From Rhizobium sp. PP-CC-3A-592 (lineage in GTDB: Bacteria; Pseudomonadota; Alphaproteobacteria; Rhizobiales; Rhizobiaceae), in the NCBI RefSeq assembly GCF_003217095.1, contig NZ_QJSR01000004.1, positions 1 through 64,000 on the forward strand: DNA of 64,000 nt, given 5' to 3'. Position numbers and translations under genes: made by a program. Each line of letters starts with the position of its first letter. Positions within the stretch are counted from its first letter, which is position 1. Under the pieces are notes generated by a model. The model was not told the DNA's origin. It worked only from the letters and a program-made list of their open reading frames with translations, and made no database searches. Below are positions 11,059 to 17,975 of this stretch, piece by piece.

Positions 11059-11387
11059 ACGCGCACCTCTGCGGCCGCGCGTTTCGCCGCACGGTTCTGA
11101 GCACGGAACGGCGCGTCCCAATGGTTGTGGCAGCGCTGGCAGAGTGCCCTGCAACGCGCTGGATCTGCGTGGGTCTCGTCGTGATCCATGTGGGCGATCG
11201 TCAGAACGACCTTCCCGCCAGTTTCAGGATGAAGCTTGCCGTTGACGGCCCGGCATTCGGGATGCTGAGGCGTGCCCTCGCAGCAGTCGCCGGAACGCGC
11301 CAGCAGCTCGCCTCGAAACTTGAGCCATTCCTTCGAGCGGATCGACCCGCCTGGGTACCGCTTCATTTTCTCGGCGCTGATCGGCAT
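11055..11387 (-). CDS. HNH-type nuclease-like protein
   Basis: A 110-residue protein with paired Cys-x-x-Cys elements and His-Asp motifs: CCEG near the middle, LTIAHMDHDETHADPARC and ALCQRCHNHWDAP. These form the beta-beta-alpha metal fold of HNH endonucleases (the H of AHMDHDE and the N/H of CHNHWD). Small phage HNH proteins nick DNA during packaging or recombination. Here it is coupled by one base to the preceding gene and by ATGA to the exonuclease, so a recombination role is plausible. Confidence 0.8.
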   Translation of the reverse strand: MPISAEKMKRYPGGSIRSKEWLKFRGELLARSGDCCEGTPQHPECRAVNGKLHPETGGKVVLTIAHMDHDETHADPARCRALCQRCHNHWDAPFRAQNRAAKRAAAEVRV

Positions 11388-11602
11388 CACGCGGCCTCCT
11401 GCGCTGCAAACGCCTCGATCCACTCGACGGCCGTCTCCACATCCGGCATGTAACCGGGCGCGGTCATGCCCTTGAATCCGGGTACGAAGCCGTTGGTGAC
11501 TCGGAAGACGACACCGGCGCGATTGCCGATGGTGAGGTTCAGGACGGTCTCAGCGGACGCGTCCATGTTGGCGGGGTGCTTGGCGAGGGCGATGGTCTTC
11601 AT
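11387..11602 (-). CDS. Hypothetical prophage protein (71 aa)
   Basis: A small acidic protein with no recognised family; the C-terminus (YMPDVETAVEWIEAFAAQEA) is a likely amphipathic helix. The ATG overlaps the TGA of the preceding 56-residue gene (TGATG), and its own stop overlaps the HNH start, so it is part of the translationally coupled leftward operon. Confidence 0.65.
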   Translation of the reverse strand: MKTIALAKHPANMDASAETVLNLTIGNRAGVVFRVTNGFVPGFKGMTAPGYMPDVETAVEWIEAFAAQEAA

Positions 11603-11772
11603 CAGAGTGCCCTCGGGACGGAGACAGATGCCAGCAGCTGGCCCTTGAGCGCAGCGAGCGGCGCCTTCGGGTGCTTCCTGGCAATGTCGAGATCGACGAG
11701 GAGCCGGATCTGCTTTTCTGCCTGCCGGCGCATTTCATCCTGACGCAGTAGGGCTTCCTTGGGGTGCTGCAT
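11602..11772 (-). CDS. Hypothetical 56-aa helical protein
   Basis: The product starts MQHPKEALLRQDEMRRQ and is highly charged and helical, probably a short coiled coil. The ribosome binding site GGGAGGG lies eight bases ahead of ATG, and the stop overlaps the next start (TGATG). It is too short to judge function but well supported as translated. Confidence 0.6.
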   Translation of the reverse strand: MQHPKEALLRQDEMRRQAEKQIRLLVDLDIARKHPKAPLAALKGQLLASVSVPRAL

Positions 11773-11774
11773 CG

Positions 11775-12161
11775 TTACACCCTCCCCGCGATCTCATACG
11801 CCCGCTCGACACGGCTGAACGAGGTGTGAGCTGCGAACAGGACGACGATGCCGATGACTGTGATCAGCACGATCAGAAGCACGTCGTTTGCGCGGGTGGC
11901 GAGGGCTTTCAGCACGCTAGGGTCGGTGGCATGCTGGCGAGCGACGGAGGCTCCATGACCACGATATTCGGACTGATCAAGCTCGTGACGCTGATATTCG
12001 CGCCGATCGCTTTCTTCATCTGCCTTGCGGAAGGCCTCAAGATGAAAGAAGGGCGCAGGGACTGGCGCAGCTTGGGCTACGCGGCGCTGATCGGCGGTGC
12101 GAGCATTGCCGCTATTTGGCTGCTGCCGGGGGCCGTCGAATACATGTGAAGAAAGATGCAT
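11775..12161 (-). CDS. Possible single-pass membrane protein, first gene of leftward operon
   Basis: The frame gives 128 residues with a C-terminal transmembrane stretch (NDVLLIVLITVIGIVVLF). In its favour: AAGGAG seven bases before the ATG, promoter PL directly upstream, and a stop 2 bp from the next start. Against it: residues about 20-80 lie antisense to a GC3-rich frame on the other strand and read as charged, unnatural sequence. The true product may be only the last ~46 residues from a GTG near 11915. One of the two opposing frames may be spurious. Confidence 0.35.
   Translation of the reverse strand: MHLSSHVFDGPRQQPNSGNARTADQRRVAQAAPVPAPFFHLEAFRKADEESDRREYQRHELDQSEYRGHGASVARQHATDPSVLKALATRANDVLLIVLITVIGIVVLFAAHTSFSRVERAYEIAGRV
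11955..12149 (+). CDS. Small two-helix membrane protein (64 aa)
   Basis: A 64-residue hydrophobic protein with two predicted membrane helices (LIKLVTLIFAPIAFFICLAE and YAALIGGASIAAIWLLPGA) joined by a basic loop. GGAGG lies four bases before the ATG and third codon positions are almost all G or C, as in real genes here. It lies on the plus strand opposite the proposed start of the leftward operon, which makes the arrangement unusual. Confidence 0.55.
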   Translation: MTTIFGLIKLVTLIFAPIAFFICLAEGLKMKEGRRDWRSLGYAALIGGASIAAIWLLPGAVEYM

Positions 12162-12186
12162 GACACTCTCCTTAATCGGAGATCGG

Positions 12187-12228
12187 ATTACACCGTATAG
12201 AGTAATCTCTGTCAACACCATTCGGTGT
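12187..12228 (-). promoter_or_regulatory. Leftward early promoter PL with two repressor operators
   Basis: Reading leftwards, TTGACA (12215-12210), a 17-bp spacer and TGTAAT (12192-12187) form a near-consensus sigma-70 promoter. Operator O2, ACACC-ATTC-GGTGT (12215-12228), abuts the -35 box. A degenerate O1, ACACC-GTAT-AGAGT (12190-12203), covers the spacer and -10 edge. Repressor binding here would silence integration and recombination genes. Confidence 0.75.
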
Positions 12229-12284
12229 AATTAAAACCCACACCCTTCAATCTGCACGATTTGTGATCGGTCAACCGAAAAATC

Positions 12285-12306
12285 GATTCGACTCTTCCGT
12301 GGACTC
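12285..12306. promoter_or_regulatory. Cluster of three GANTC sites
   Basis: GATTC, GACTC and GACTC occur within 22 bp, 50-70 bp upstream of the zinc-ribbon gene. GANTC is the CcrM methylation site of alphaproteobacteria, and methylated GANTC in promoters is the target of GcrA, which this prophage also encodes. A regulatory role is inferred only. Confidence 0.35.
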
Positions 12307-12355
12307 CTGCTTACAAATGAGAACATAAAGAGAACAAATTGGGAGGCTTGAGACC

Positions 12356-12610
12356 GTGCAGAATAGTGTCGCGTACCCGGAATCAAACCGAATGCTCTGT
12401 GAGCTGACGAGCGTGCAAGTCACATGCGAGGAATGTGGCCGCAGCAATTCGCTAGGCTTCGAAGCCCTGCAGCGCGCCACCTTCTCAGGGGTCTACAGCT
12501 ACGAACTGCTCGTTGCGCGGCTAAAGTGCAAAGTCTGCCCGAGCACGCCTCGCCGGTGGCGGCGCCTTAGAGTCCGGCCAGAATGGCGGCTCGACTATAC
12601 GGTGGAGTGA
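12356..12610 (+). CDS. Zinc-ribbon-like small protein (84 aa)
   Basis: Two Cys-x-x-Cys knuckles (CEEC and CKVC, about 35 residues apart) indicate a small zinc ribbon; the tail is very basic (PRRWRRLRVRPEWR). A GTG start with GGGAGG nine bases upstream is used; an ATG lies 12 codons later. It is convergent with cI and overlaps its 3' end by 16 bp. As a gene beside the repressor on the opposite strand it may be expressed in the lysogen; function unknown. Confidence 0.55.
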   Translation: MQNSVAYPESNRMLCELTSVQVTCEECGRSNSLGFEALQRATFSGVYSYELLVARLKCKVCPSTPRRWRRLRVRPEWRLDYTVE

Positions 12611-13257
12611 TGGACCACCTTGTGGATCGAGAACACGTCGTCGGCATCGAAATCCAACTCCTTCGGCTCCCCTTCTTCAGGGTTATGCTGCCACAGGCGC
12701 AGCACCTTCGATGACTTTGATTTGAACTCCTTGATGTAGCTCGCCATCTCGTCGCCATCACTTTCTGCCTTGAGCTGCACCACCACATCATCGCCAGCGC
12801 GCACCGGCAGTCGCGGGTTAAGCCACACCGTTTCACCAGCGCGATATCGTGGCTCCATAGATGTGCCGTAGACGCGAACTGCGTAAGCTTCGGGGACATC
12901 CTCCAGGCCAGGCGGGCAGAAGACGTCAGCAACCTTCATTCCGTTCATAATGAAGCGACCATTCGGGCCAGCCTCCGTCTGGCCGTATACCGGGATACTT
13001 CTGTCCTGAGAGAACCGCTGAAAGCGCGGTGGAAAGCTGGCGTTCGGTTTCGGCGGTGAAATCGCCCCTTTGGTAAGCTCGTCGAGCGGGAGACCTAGCA
13101 CGTCGAAGATAGCAGGCAGGAAGCGTGACCGCATGCTGCGATGGTTCTCGATCTTGTCGATGGTCGCCTGTGTTGTGTTGACGGCCTGCGCCAACTCGAT
13201 CTGCGATATTTTGAGAGCTTCACGGCGCTCCCTGACCAACTCACCGAACTTTTCCAT
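12595..13257 (-). CDS. cI: CI-type repressor with S24 autopeptidase domain
   Basis: A 220-residue lysogeny repressor. The N-terminal HTH is SQIELAQAVNTTQATIDKIE (18-37). The C-terminal LexA/CI-like S24 domain has an Ala96-Gly97 cleavage bond, Ser133 in GTSMEP and Lys176 in SYIKEF. RecA-stimulated self-cleavage should therefore induce the prophage after DNA damage. The promoter has a perfect TATAAT (13270-13265) whose transcription start would fall at about 13258, so the mRNA is probably leaderless; there is no Shine-Dalgarno sequence. It is divergent from the Cro-like gene across three operators. Confidence 0.93.
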   Translation of the reverse strand: MEKFGELVRERREALKISQIELAQAVNTTQATIDKIENHRSMRSRFLPAIFDVLGLPLDELTKGAISPPKPNASFPPRFQRFSQDRSIPVYGQTEAGPNGRFIMNGMKVADVFCPPGLEDVPEAYAVRVYGTSMEPRYRAGETVWLNPRLPVRAGDDVVVQLKAESDGDEMASYIKEFKSKSSKVLRLWQHNPEEGEPKELDFDADDVFSIHKVVHHSTV

Positions 13258-13264
13258 ACTCTTA

Positions 13265-13338
13265 ATTATACGCCTCTAGGTGTATTTAATGACACTCTTT
13301 TCGGTGTATTGACGGATTACACCATACAGTGTCATTAT
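13265..13338. promoter_or_regulatory. Immunity switch: PRM/PR promoters and operators O3-O5
   Basis: The gap between cI and the Cro-like gene holds O3 ACGCC-TCTA-GGTGT (13270-13283), O4 ACACT-N6-GGTGT (13292-13307) and O5 ACACC-ATAC-AGTGT (13319-13332). The leftward -10 is TATAAT (13270-13265). The rightward promoter is TTGACG (13309-13314), an 18-bp spacer and CATTAT (13333-13338). O5 fills the PR spacer and O3 abuts the PRM -10, giving a lambda-like repression logic. Confidence 0.7.
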
Positions 13339-13585
13339 GAGTGTCATGAGCGACACGACCTTAAATCCCGACATCAGCGCCGCGATTGAGTTCGTCGGCA
13401 GCCAACAGAAATTGGCAGACGCCATCGGCGTCAGTCAGCAAACCATTTCCAAACTCCTGCTTGGTCAGCGGTCGAAGATCTCGGCCGAAATCGCGGTGGG
13501 CATCCATCAGGCGACGGGCGGGGCAATTCCGAAGTGGCGTTTGCGTCCCGAACTTTTCGAAGCCCCCGTTTCCGAGATCGCTTGA
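13337..13585 (+). CDS. Cro-like / YdaS-type HTH protein
   Basis: An 82-residue DNA-binding protein of the YdaS/Cro type: FVGSQQKLADAIGVSQQTIS forms the HTH and KWRLRPELF the conserved tail. It is the first gene of the rightward transcript and should compete with CI at the shared operators. Two in-frame ATGs (13337, 13346) exist. PR is predicted to start transcription near 13345, so the second may be used as a leaderless start. Confidence 0.85.
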   Translation: MSVMSDTTLNPDISAAIEFVGSQQKLADAIGVSQQTISKLLLGQRSKISAEIAVGIHQATGGAIPKWRLRPELFEAPVSEIA

Positions 13586-13668
13586 TGTCAGCACAATCCT
13601 CCTTTTTCGCGTCGTCTGGATTCAGCAAACACCGCACTAAGATTCGGTGTGTTGACGCCGTGTGCGAC

Positions 13669-13962
13669 ATGGCTCGCAGCCTCTGGCCCTCGAAAACCGC
13701 CATCAACCTTTCAAGCCGTGCCGAGATCTCGAAGCGCGCTGCCGAGCTGTGGCTCGAAGGCCGTACCGAGCCGGGCGCGGATGCCCTCGTGAACCTGCTG
13801 CGCTCAGACGCCGGGTTCCTGCTCCTTCAGCAGCTCATGCAGGGCTCTGGCACGCGCTGGTGGAAGGACTTTCAGCGCGGCGTGCACATCGCCGATCTGG
13901 AACAGAAGCAGGAGGTGCTTCGGCTTCAGCTCGAGGAAATCAAGGGAGGAATGCAGCCATGA
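13669..13962 (+). CDS. Hypothetical early protein (97 aa)
   Basis: A basic N-terminus (KTAINLSSRAEISKRAAELW, HTH-like in pattern) is followed by a C-terminal coiled coil (HIADLEQKQEVLRLQLEEIK). Position right after the Cro-like gene suggests an early regulator or replication accessory. No family is recognised with confidence. The start ATG follows a single GGTGT half-operator at 13644-13648. Confidence 0.65.
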   Translation: MARSLWPSKTAINLSSRAEISKRAAELWLEGRTEPGADALVNLLRSDAGFLLLQQLMQGSGTRWWKDFQRGVHIADLEQKQEVLRLQLEEIKGGMQP

Positions 13963-14081
13963 TATCGTTCGTTGCCGACTGCCTGTTGCGCGTTTCGAGC
14001 GCGCTGTACCTCGCGTCCCTCAAGACCAAGAATTGGGCTCTGGCGGTCATCACCTATCGCAGCCGGAGGGCGCGCCGATGA
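13959..14081 (+). CDS. Small hypothetical protein (40 aa)
   Basis: Translation begins MISFVADCLLRVSSALYL and ends in basic residues (YRSRRARR). The ATG overlaps the preceding TGA (ATGA), with GGAGG eight bases upstream. It is probably a short membrane-associated peptide. Coupling on both sides supports expression. Confidence 0.5.
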   Translation: MISFVADCLLRVSSALYLASLKTKNWALAVITYRSRRARR

Positions 14082-14203
14082 GCTGGTACCTCGCTGCATC
14101 GGCCTCCATCGCTATCGGCATTGTCGCCCTATTCCTGTCCCTCGGCGCCATCTCCCTGCGCGAGGCCCGCAAAGACCACCCTAACGGCTTCCCATGGATC
14201 TGA
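14078..14203 (+). CDS. Small single-pass membrane protein (41 aa)
   Basis: MSWYLAASASIAIGIVALFL forms a clear N-terminal membrane helix, followed by a short polar tail (REARKDHPNGFPWI). The start overlaps the previous stop as ATGA and CGGAGGG lies about ten bases upstream. Function unknown. Confidence 0.5.
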   Translation: MSWYLAASASIAIGIVALFLSLGAISLREARKDHPNGFPWI

Positions 14204-14502
14204 CCCCGATCCGGGTCTGCCCGGAATGCGACCGCGCTGTCGGCGCCGGTTTCCACTGCTGGGAATGCGGATACCTCCCGGCTCTTACCGATCTCGAATG
14301 CCAGATGGCGATCGAGCATGTGCCCGGCGCAACGCGCTTCGTGCGTCCGGCTGTTCCCAACCCCTCGAAGCGCTTCAGGAGCGATGAACATGGACAAGCC
14401 AACAATCGAGAATGTCGCCTCGGAAACACTGTCGGGCGATCTGCGCGACGTCATGCTGACCCACATTCGCAGCATGGAAATGCCCTGGTCGAAACTGTCT
14501 GA
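14194..14502 (+). CDS. Zinc-ribbon protein, long 3' overlap
   Basis: The N-terminal 30 residues contain two CxxC knuckles (CPECDRAVGAGFHCWEC), a rubredoxin-like zinc ribbon. The last ~37 codons overlap the next gene in another frame and are rich in Arg, His and Asn, so a real product may have an unconserved tail. The start overlaps the previous gene by 10 bp. Moderately supported. Confidence 0.45.
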   Translation: MDLTPIRVCPECDRAVGAGFHCWECGYLPALTDLECQMAIEHVPGATRFVRPAVPNPSKRFRSDEHGQANNRECRLGNTVGRSARRHADPHSQHGNALVETV

Positions 14503-14824
14503 GCGGGCGCAGGAAGATAAGATCTACGCCATCCAGAACGCGTGCGAGCACATCGTGCGTCAGGCCGTGCAGACCATCGCAGCATCGGGACATGAGGTGA
14601 TCGCCGTCGAGGTGAGCAAGTTCACCGTCAAGGACACGATCAAGATGGAGGTCGTGGCAAACGTCACCACGCCGAACATCGAGCAGCTTGCCGACAACCG
14701 CGGCCGCAACGCTCTCCTCATCTTCGTCTCGGCATCCGACTATCTCGGCGAGCGTGCCCAGGCATCGGCCGACAAGGACGAGCCCGAGCTGCCGATTGAC
14801 GCAGACGCACCCAAGGCAGCTTGA
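14390..14824 (+). CDS. Hypothetical early protein (144 aa)
   Basis: A mixed alpha/beta protein starting MDKPTIENVASETLSGDL; the middle (EVIAVEVSKFTVKDTIKMEV) is beta-rich and the tail acidic. AGGAG lies eight bases before this ATG, against two before an earlier ATG, so this start is preferred. It is immediately upstream of the RusA resolvase, so it may act in recombination or replication; no family recognised. Confidence 0.7.
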   Translation: MDKPTIENVASETLSGDLRDVMLTHIRSMEMPWSKLSERAQEDKIYAIQNACEHIVRQAVQTIAASGHEVIAVEVSKFTVKDTIKMEVVANVTTPNIEQLADNRGRNALLIFVSASDYLGERAQASADKDEPELPIDADAPKAA

Positions 14825-14826
14825 GC

Positions 14827-15267
14827 ATGACGGCGCGGATCAAGTTCATCATTCCCGGCGACGTGGTGCCGTGGGCTCGTGCAGGAGGCGGCAAGACCGT
14901 CATCAAGTTCACGCCCGCTCGCCAGCGGAATTACATGGGCATGATCCGCGCCGAGGCTCATCGGCAGATGGAAAGCTTTGCCGGCCCGCTCGAAGGGCCG
15001 TTGCAGTTGAAGGTCGTTGCCGTTGCCCTGTGGCCGAAAGCCACCACCAAGGCCCGCCGCGCCGCTGCGGATGGCGCATGGAAAACGACGAAGCCCGACG
15101 CCGACAACATCACCAAGATCGTCAAGGATGCGCTGAACCAGATCGCCTATGCGGACGACGCGCAGGTCTCGTTCTCCTCCTGCTGGAAAATCCTCGGGCC
15201 GAAAGCCGGGCTGCTGGTTGAAGTGATCAGCCTTGCCGGCGTGCCCGCTCCCACCATCGAATTGTGA
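14827..15267 (+). CDS. RusA-like Holliday junction endonuclease
   Basis: A 146-residue resolvase that cuts four-way DNA junctions during phage recombination. The family signature is complete: KPDADNITKIVKDALN with Asp91 and Asp93, followed by YADDAQV with Asp110 and Asp111, which bind catalytic metal. A TTG six bases earlier overlaps the previous stop (TTGA) and is an alternative start. It pairs functionally with the leftward exonuclease/annealing genes. Confidence 0.9.
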   Translation: MTARIKFIIPGDVVPWARAGGGKTVIKFTPARQRNYMGMIRAEAHRQMESFAGPLEGPLQLKVVAVALWPKATTKARRAAADGAWKTTKPDADNITKIVKDALNQIAYADDAQVSFSSCWKILGPKAGLLVEVISLAGVPAPTIEL

Positions 15268-15277
15268 GGATCGCCGA

Positions 15278-15802
15278 ATGCCAGAGTGGACAGAAGAACG
15301 GATCGACAGCTTGCGCTTCATGTGGTCGGAGGGCTTGAGCGCGTCTGAGATCGCGACACGTCTGGGCGGCCTGACGCGCAATGCCGTGATCGGCAAGGTT
15401 CATCGCCTCAAGCTGCACAACCGCGTTTGTGTGGCAAAAGAGATCCAGGCAAAGACGCCGCAGGTCAAGGTTGCCAAGGTGCCCAAGGTCACCAAGGCTG
15501 TGTCCGTTGCGAAGGTCGTGGTAAGGCCCGCGCCCCGTGCTGCTTCGACCGCTGCTTCGCGCCCCGATCTGCCGGACATGATGGGCTCGGTTCTCAAGCC
15601 AGTCCCTTTGCTCAAGACGCTTGTCGACCTCACCAAGGGCGACTGCCGGTGGCCGGTTGAAGGTGAGCGCGCCGAAACACGCTTCTGCTGCCACGCTGTC
15701 TCTCAGGGCTCACCCTACTGCGAATATCACCGGCTGGCGTCGAAAGGCCCGGGCACGAAGTCCGAGCGGGTGGCGGCGCGCGAGCTGAGGAGGGCTGCAT
15801 AA
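15278..15802 (+). CDS. gcrA: Phage-encoded GcrA-family cell-cycle regulator
   Basis: A 174-residue protein. Residues 1-45 are the GcrA DNA-binding domain: WTEERIDSLRFMWSEGLSAS then EIATRLGG and NAVIGKVHRL. A Lys/Ala/Pro/Val linker (about 55-105) and a Cys/His-containing C-terminus (CRWP, FCCHAV, PYCEYH) follow, as in cellular GcrA. GcrA binds sigma-70 and activates promoters carrying CcrM-methylated GANTC. A phage copy could redirect host cell-cycle transcription or drive phage promoters. It is followed at once by a methyltransferase-like gene (1-bp overlap). Confidence 0.9.
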   Translation: MPEWTEERIDSLRFMWSEGLSASEIATRLGGLTRNAVIGKVHRLKLHNRVCVAKEIQAKTPQVKVAKVPKVTKAVSVAKVVVRPAPRAASTAASRPDLPDMMGSVLKPVPLLKTLVDLTKGDCRWPVEGERAETRFCCHAVSQGSPYCEYHRLASKGPGTKSERVAARELRRAA

Positions 15803-16326
15803 TGGGCCGCCGCTCCGATTTCCCGCGCCTTGAGCGTGACGCCTACCAGACGATCGATCCGCGCGCCGGGCAGAAGCTGATCCCGCACCTGCGCGGCGTC
15901 AAGACCTTCGCCGAGCCGTGTGCGGGTGAGGGCTATCTCGTCGGCCAGCTTCAGGCCGCCGGCCTTGTCTGCACCTATGAGGGCGATATCACGTCTGGCC
16001 TCGACGCCCTGTCACACCCGTTCGAGCAAGATGCCGGGTTCGACGCCATTATTACCAACCCGCCCTGGCGCCGCGACATCCTGCACCTGATGATCGAGCG
16101 CTTCATGCACATCGCGCCGACGTGGATTCTCCTCGATGCCGGCTGGGCATACACCAAGCAGTCAGCGCCCTTCATCGACCAGTGCTCGCACATCGTCGCC
16201 GTGGGCCGTTTGCGCTGGATCCCCGACACCAAGATGTCCGGCAAGGATGACTGCGTGTGGTTGCGCTTCCACAGCCAGCACGTCGGTGGCCCGCGATTTG
16301 TCGGGCGGGAGGTGGCGAATGCTTGA
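15802..16326 (+). CDS. NPPW-type DNA adenine-methyltransferase-like protein
   Basis: A 174-residue protein with motif I-like EPCAGEG (38-44) and motif IV NPPW (86-89), the pattern of N6-adenine or N4-cytosine methyltransferases. It lacks an obvious target-recognition domain, so specificity is unknown; it may be a minimal orphan methylase. The start overlaps the gcrA stop by one base, so the two are co-translated. Confidence 0.8.
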   Translation: MGRRSDFPRLERDAYQTIDPRAGQKLIPHLRGVKTFAEPCAGEGYLVGQLQAAGLVCTYEGDITSGLDALSHPFEQDAGFDAIITNPPWRRDILHLMIERFMHIAPTWILLDAGWAYTKQSAPFIDQCSHIVAVGRLRWIPDTKMSGKDDCVWLRFHSQHVGGPRFVGREVANA

Positions 16327-16729
16327 TCGTGTCACCAACCACGCCTGCCTCCGCTACATGGAGCGCGTTCTCGGCCACCCTGTCGAGACATGGCTCGCCG
16401 GCCGCTCGCCGATGCGTGAGGCCGACAAGGTGGCTCTGTGCTGCAATCTTGCCGGCCTGACCGTCAATGGCGTGCGTGAGCTCGTGCTGCATCCTGCTGT
16501 ACTGCGCATGATCGCTTGCGGCTTCCGCCAGGTCACCGTGCGTCTCGACGGGTTCGCCTATGTCATCCAGGATGGCAAGGTCATCACCGTGCTCGCCGGC
16601 TACATGCGCGACACCCGCCTGTGCCAGTCCACCAAGCTCAAGACCCAGACCCGCGCCGAAGCTCGCAAGACGATCATCCGCAGGGAGAAGCGTCATCGTG
16701 GGCGTCGTCGGCAATTCGAGGTGGCGTGA
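16319..16729 (+). CDS. Hypothetical early protein (136 aa)
   Basis: The basic product starts MLDRVTNHACLRYMERVLG; residues 75-110 (RQVTVRLDGFAYVIQDGKVI) look like a small beta-meander, and the tail is very basic (IRREKRHRGRRRQ). It overlaps the methyltransferase by 8 bp and the next gene by one base. No family identified; it may bind nucleic acid. Confidence 0.6.
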   Translation: MLDRVTNHACLRYMERVLGHPVETWLAGRSPMREADKVALCCNLAGLTVNGVRELVLHPAVLRMIACGFRQVTVRLDGFAYVIQDGKVITVLAGYMRDTRLCQSTKLKTQTRAEARKTIIRREKRHRGRRRQFEVA

Positions 16730-17112
16730 TGCAGCAGCTTGGACTTTTCGACGCAGTACGCATGCCTCCGGTCAGGATTGCTGTCGAGCGTGATGGCCCG
16801 GTGCTGCAGACAGATCCGGATTTTACGTTCCGTCTCCCCCATCCCCGCTATGCATGGGACCGCGCGGAGATTGAGGTTCATCGTCACATCGATGGGCTAT
16901 GGATGTGGTCTGCCAGCTACAATGCCGACTTGGGCGGCAGTGGCTATCGTGTCGGGCCCAAATGGGGACGGTTCGCACAAACTCGCGAGGATGCGCTCTT
17001 CTATGCATGCGAGGAGATGGTCTCTCGCCTTCAGGAGAAGGCCACGGCCGATGCTCTGTTGATCCTGAAATGGGCTGACGCTCTGAAGGACAATCCGAGG
17101 GCATTTGGATGA
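16729..17112 (+). CDS. Hypothetical early protein (127 aa)
   Basis: A globular, Trp/Tyr-rich protein (IDGLWMWSASYNADLGGSGY) with a C-terminal helix. The start overlaps the previous stop by one base (GTGATG) and its stop overlaps the DUF1376 start (ATGA). No recognised domain. Confidence 0.6.
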   Translation: MQQLGLFDAVRMPPVRIAVERDGPVLQTDPDFTFRLPHPRYAWDRAEIEVHRHIDGLWMWSASYNADLGGSGYRVGPKWGRFAQTREDALFYACEEMVSRLQEKATADALLILKWADALKDNPRAFG

Positions 17113-17975
17113 GCGAACGCCCCTTCATGCAGCTCTACGTCTCCGATTTCATCGGGGACACCCTGCAGCTCTCCACCGAGCAGATCGGCGCCTACATGCT
17201 GCTGCTCATGGCTATGTGGAACGCTGGCGGAAAACTGCCGTCCGCCGAGGCGAAGCTCGCCCGCGTCACGCGCATGTCGGTCAAAAAATGGAAGACGATC
17301 GCCGACGATCTGATGCCGTTTTTCGAGGTCGACGGTGACGTGATCCGGCACAATCGCCTGACGAAGGAGCTCCAAAAAAGCGAGAGTAAAAGTCAATCGA
17401 GGGCCGCCGCTGGGGCAGAGGGTGGAAAGGCTAAGGCACTAAAAGATAACGAAGCACGCGTGGCAAATGCTATGCGTTCGCCACAGCATCTTCCAGATAC
17501 CATAACCAGAGAAGAGCCTTCTTCGCTTCGCTCAGAAGAACACGCACGACCTGCGAAGCAAAATCATCAGCCTGAATTCGAAAGCCAAATCTGGCCGATC
17601 TATCCCCACAAGGTCGGTAAGCCGGTGGCTCTACAAGCCTACCTCAAGGCTCGATCCAGAGCAGATCTCCCCACCATCCTCGACGGTCTGCGCCGGTACG
17701 TCGCCAAGACCGACGACAGGCCGTGGTGCAACCTCTCGACATGGCTCAACCAAGACCGCTGGGCCGACCAGCCCGCCGCGCCCGTCGCTCGTTGCCAGCC
17801 GCCCCCGTCCGGTACCGGCAACGCCATGGTGGACCGCCTCGACGAACTCATGAACGGAATGGGACAGCGCAATGCAGACGAACGACGGACGATTGAGGGA
17901 AGCAACGAGCATGGAGCTTACGATCGCGCTCCGCAGGCTGTTCTCGGCTTTGCCGCTCCGCAAGGGCGACGTTGA
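17109..17975 (+). CDS. DUF1376 (YdaU-type) replication-associated protein
   Basis: A 288-residue protein whose first ~90 residues are DUF1376: MQLYVSDFIGDTLQLSTEQI then GAYMLLLMAMW. A linker and a C-terminal region (FESQIWPIYPHKVGK and CNLSTWLNQDRW) match phage replication-initiator-like proteins. These sit where lambda O would be and are believed to start phage replication. AT-richer codons and a lysine-rich linker at 125-185 suggest a mosaic junction. Confidence 0.85.
   Translation: MSERPFMQLYVSDFIGDTLQLSTEQIGAYMLLLMAMWNAGGKLPSAEAKLARVTRMSVKKWKTIADDLMPFFEVDGDVIRHNRLTKELQKSESKSQSRAAAGAEGGKAKALKDNEARVANAMRSPQHLPDTITREEPSSLRSEEHARPAKQNHQPEFESQIWPIYPHKVGKPVALQAYLKARSRADLPTILDGLRRYVAKTDDRPWCNLSTWLNQDRWADQPAAPVARCQPPPSGTGNAMVDRLDELMNGMGQRNADERRTIEGSNEHGAYDRAPQAVLGFAAPQGRR

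Noticed and set aside
17401-17560. Frameshift or pseudogene in the DUF1376 gene
   Set aside because: The AT-richer, lysine-rich stretch is an unbroken linker in frame; it looks like a mosaic junction, not damage.
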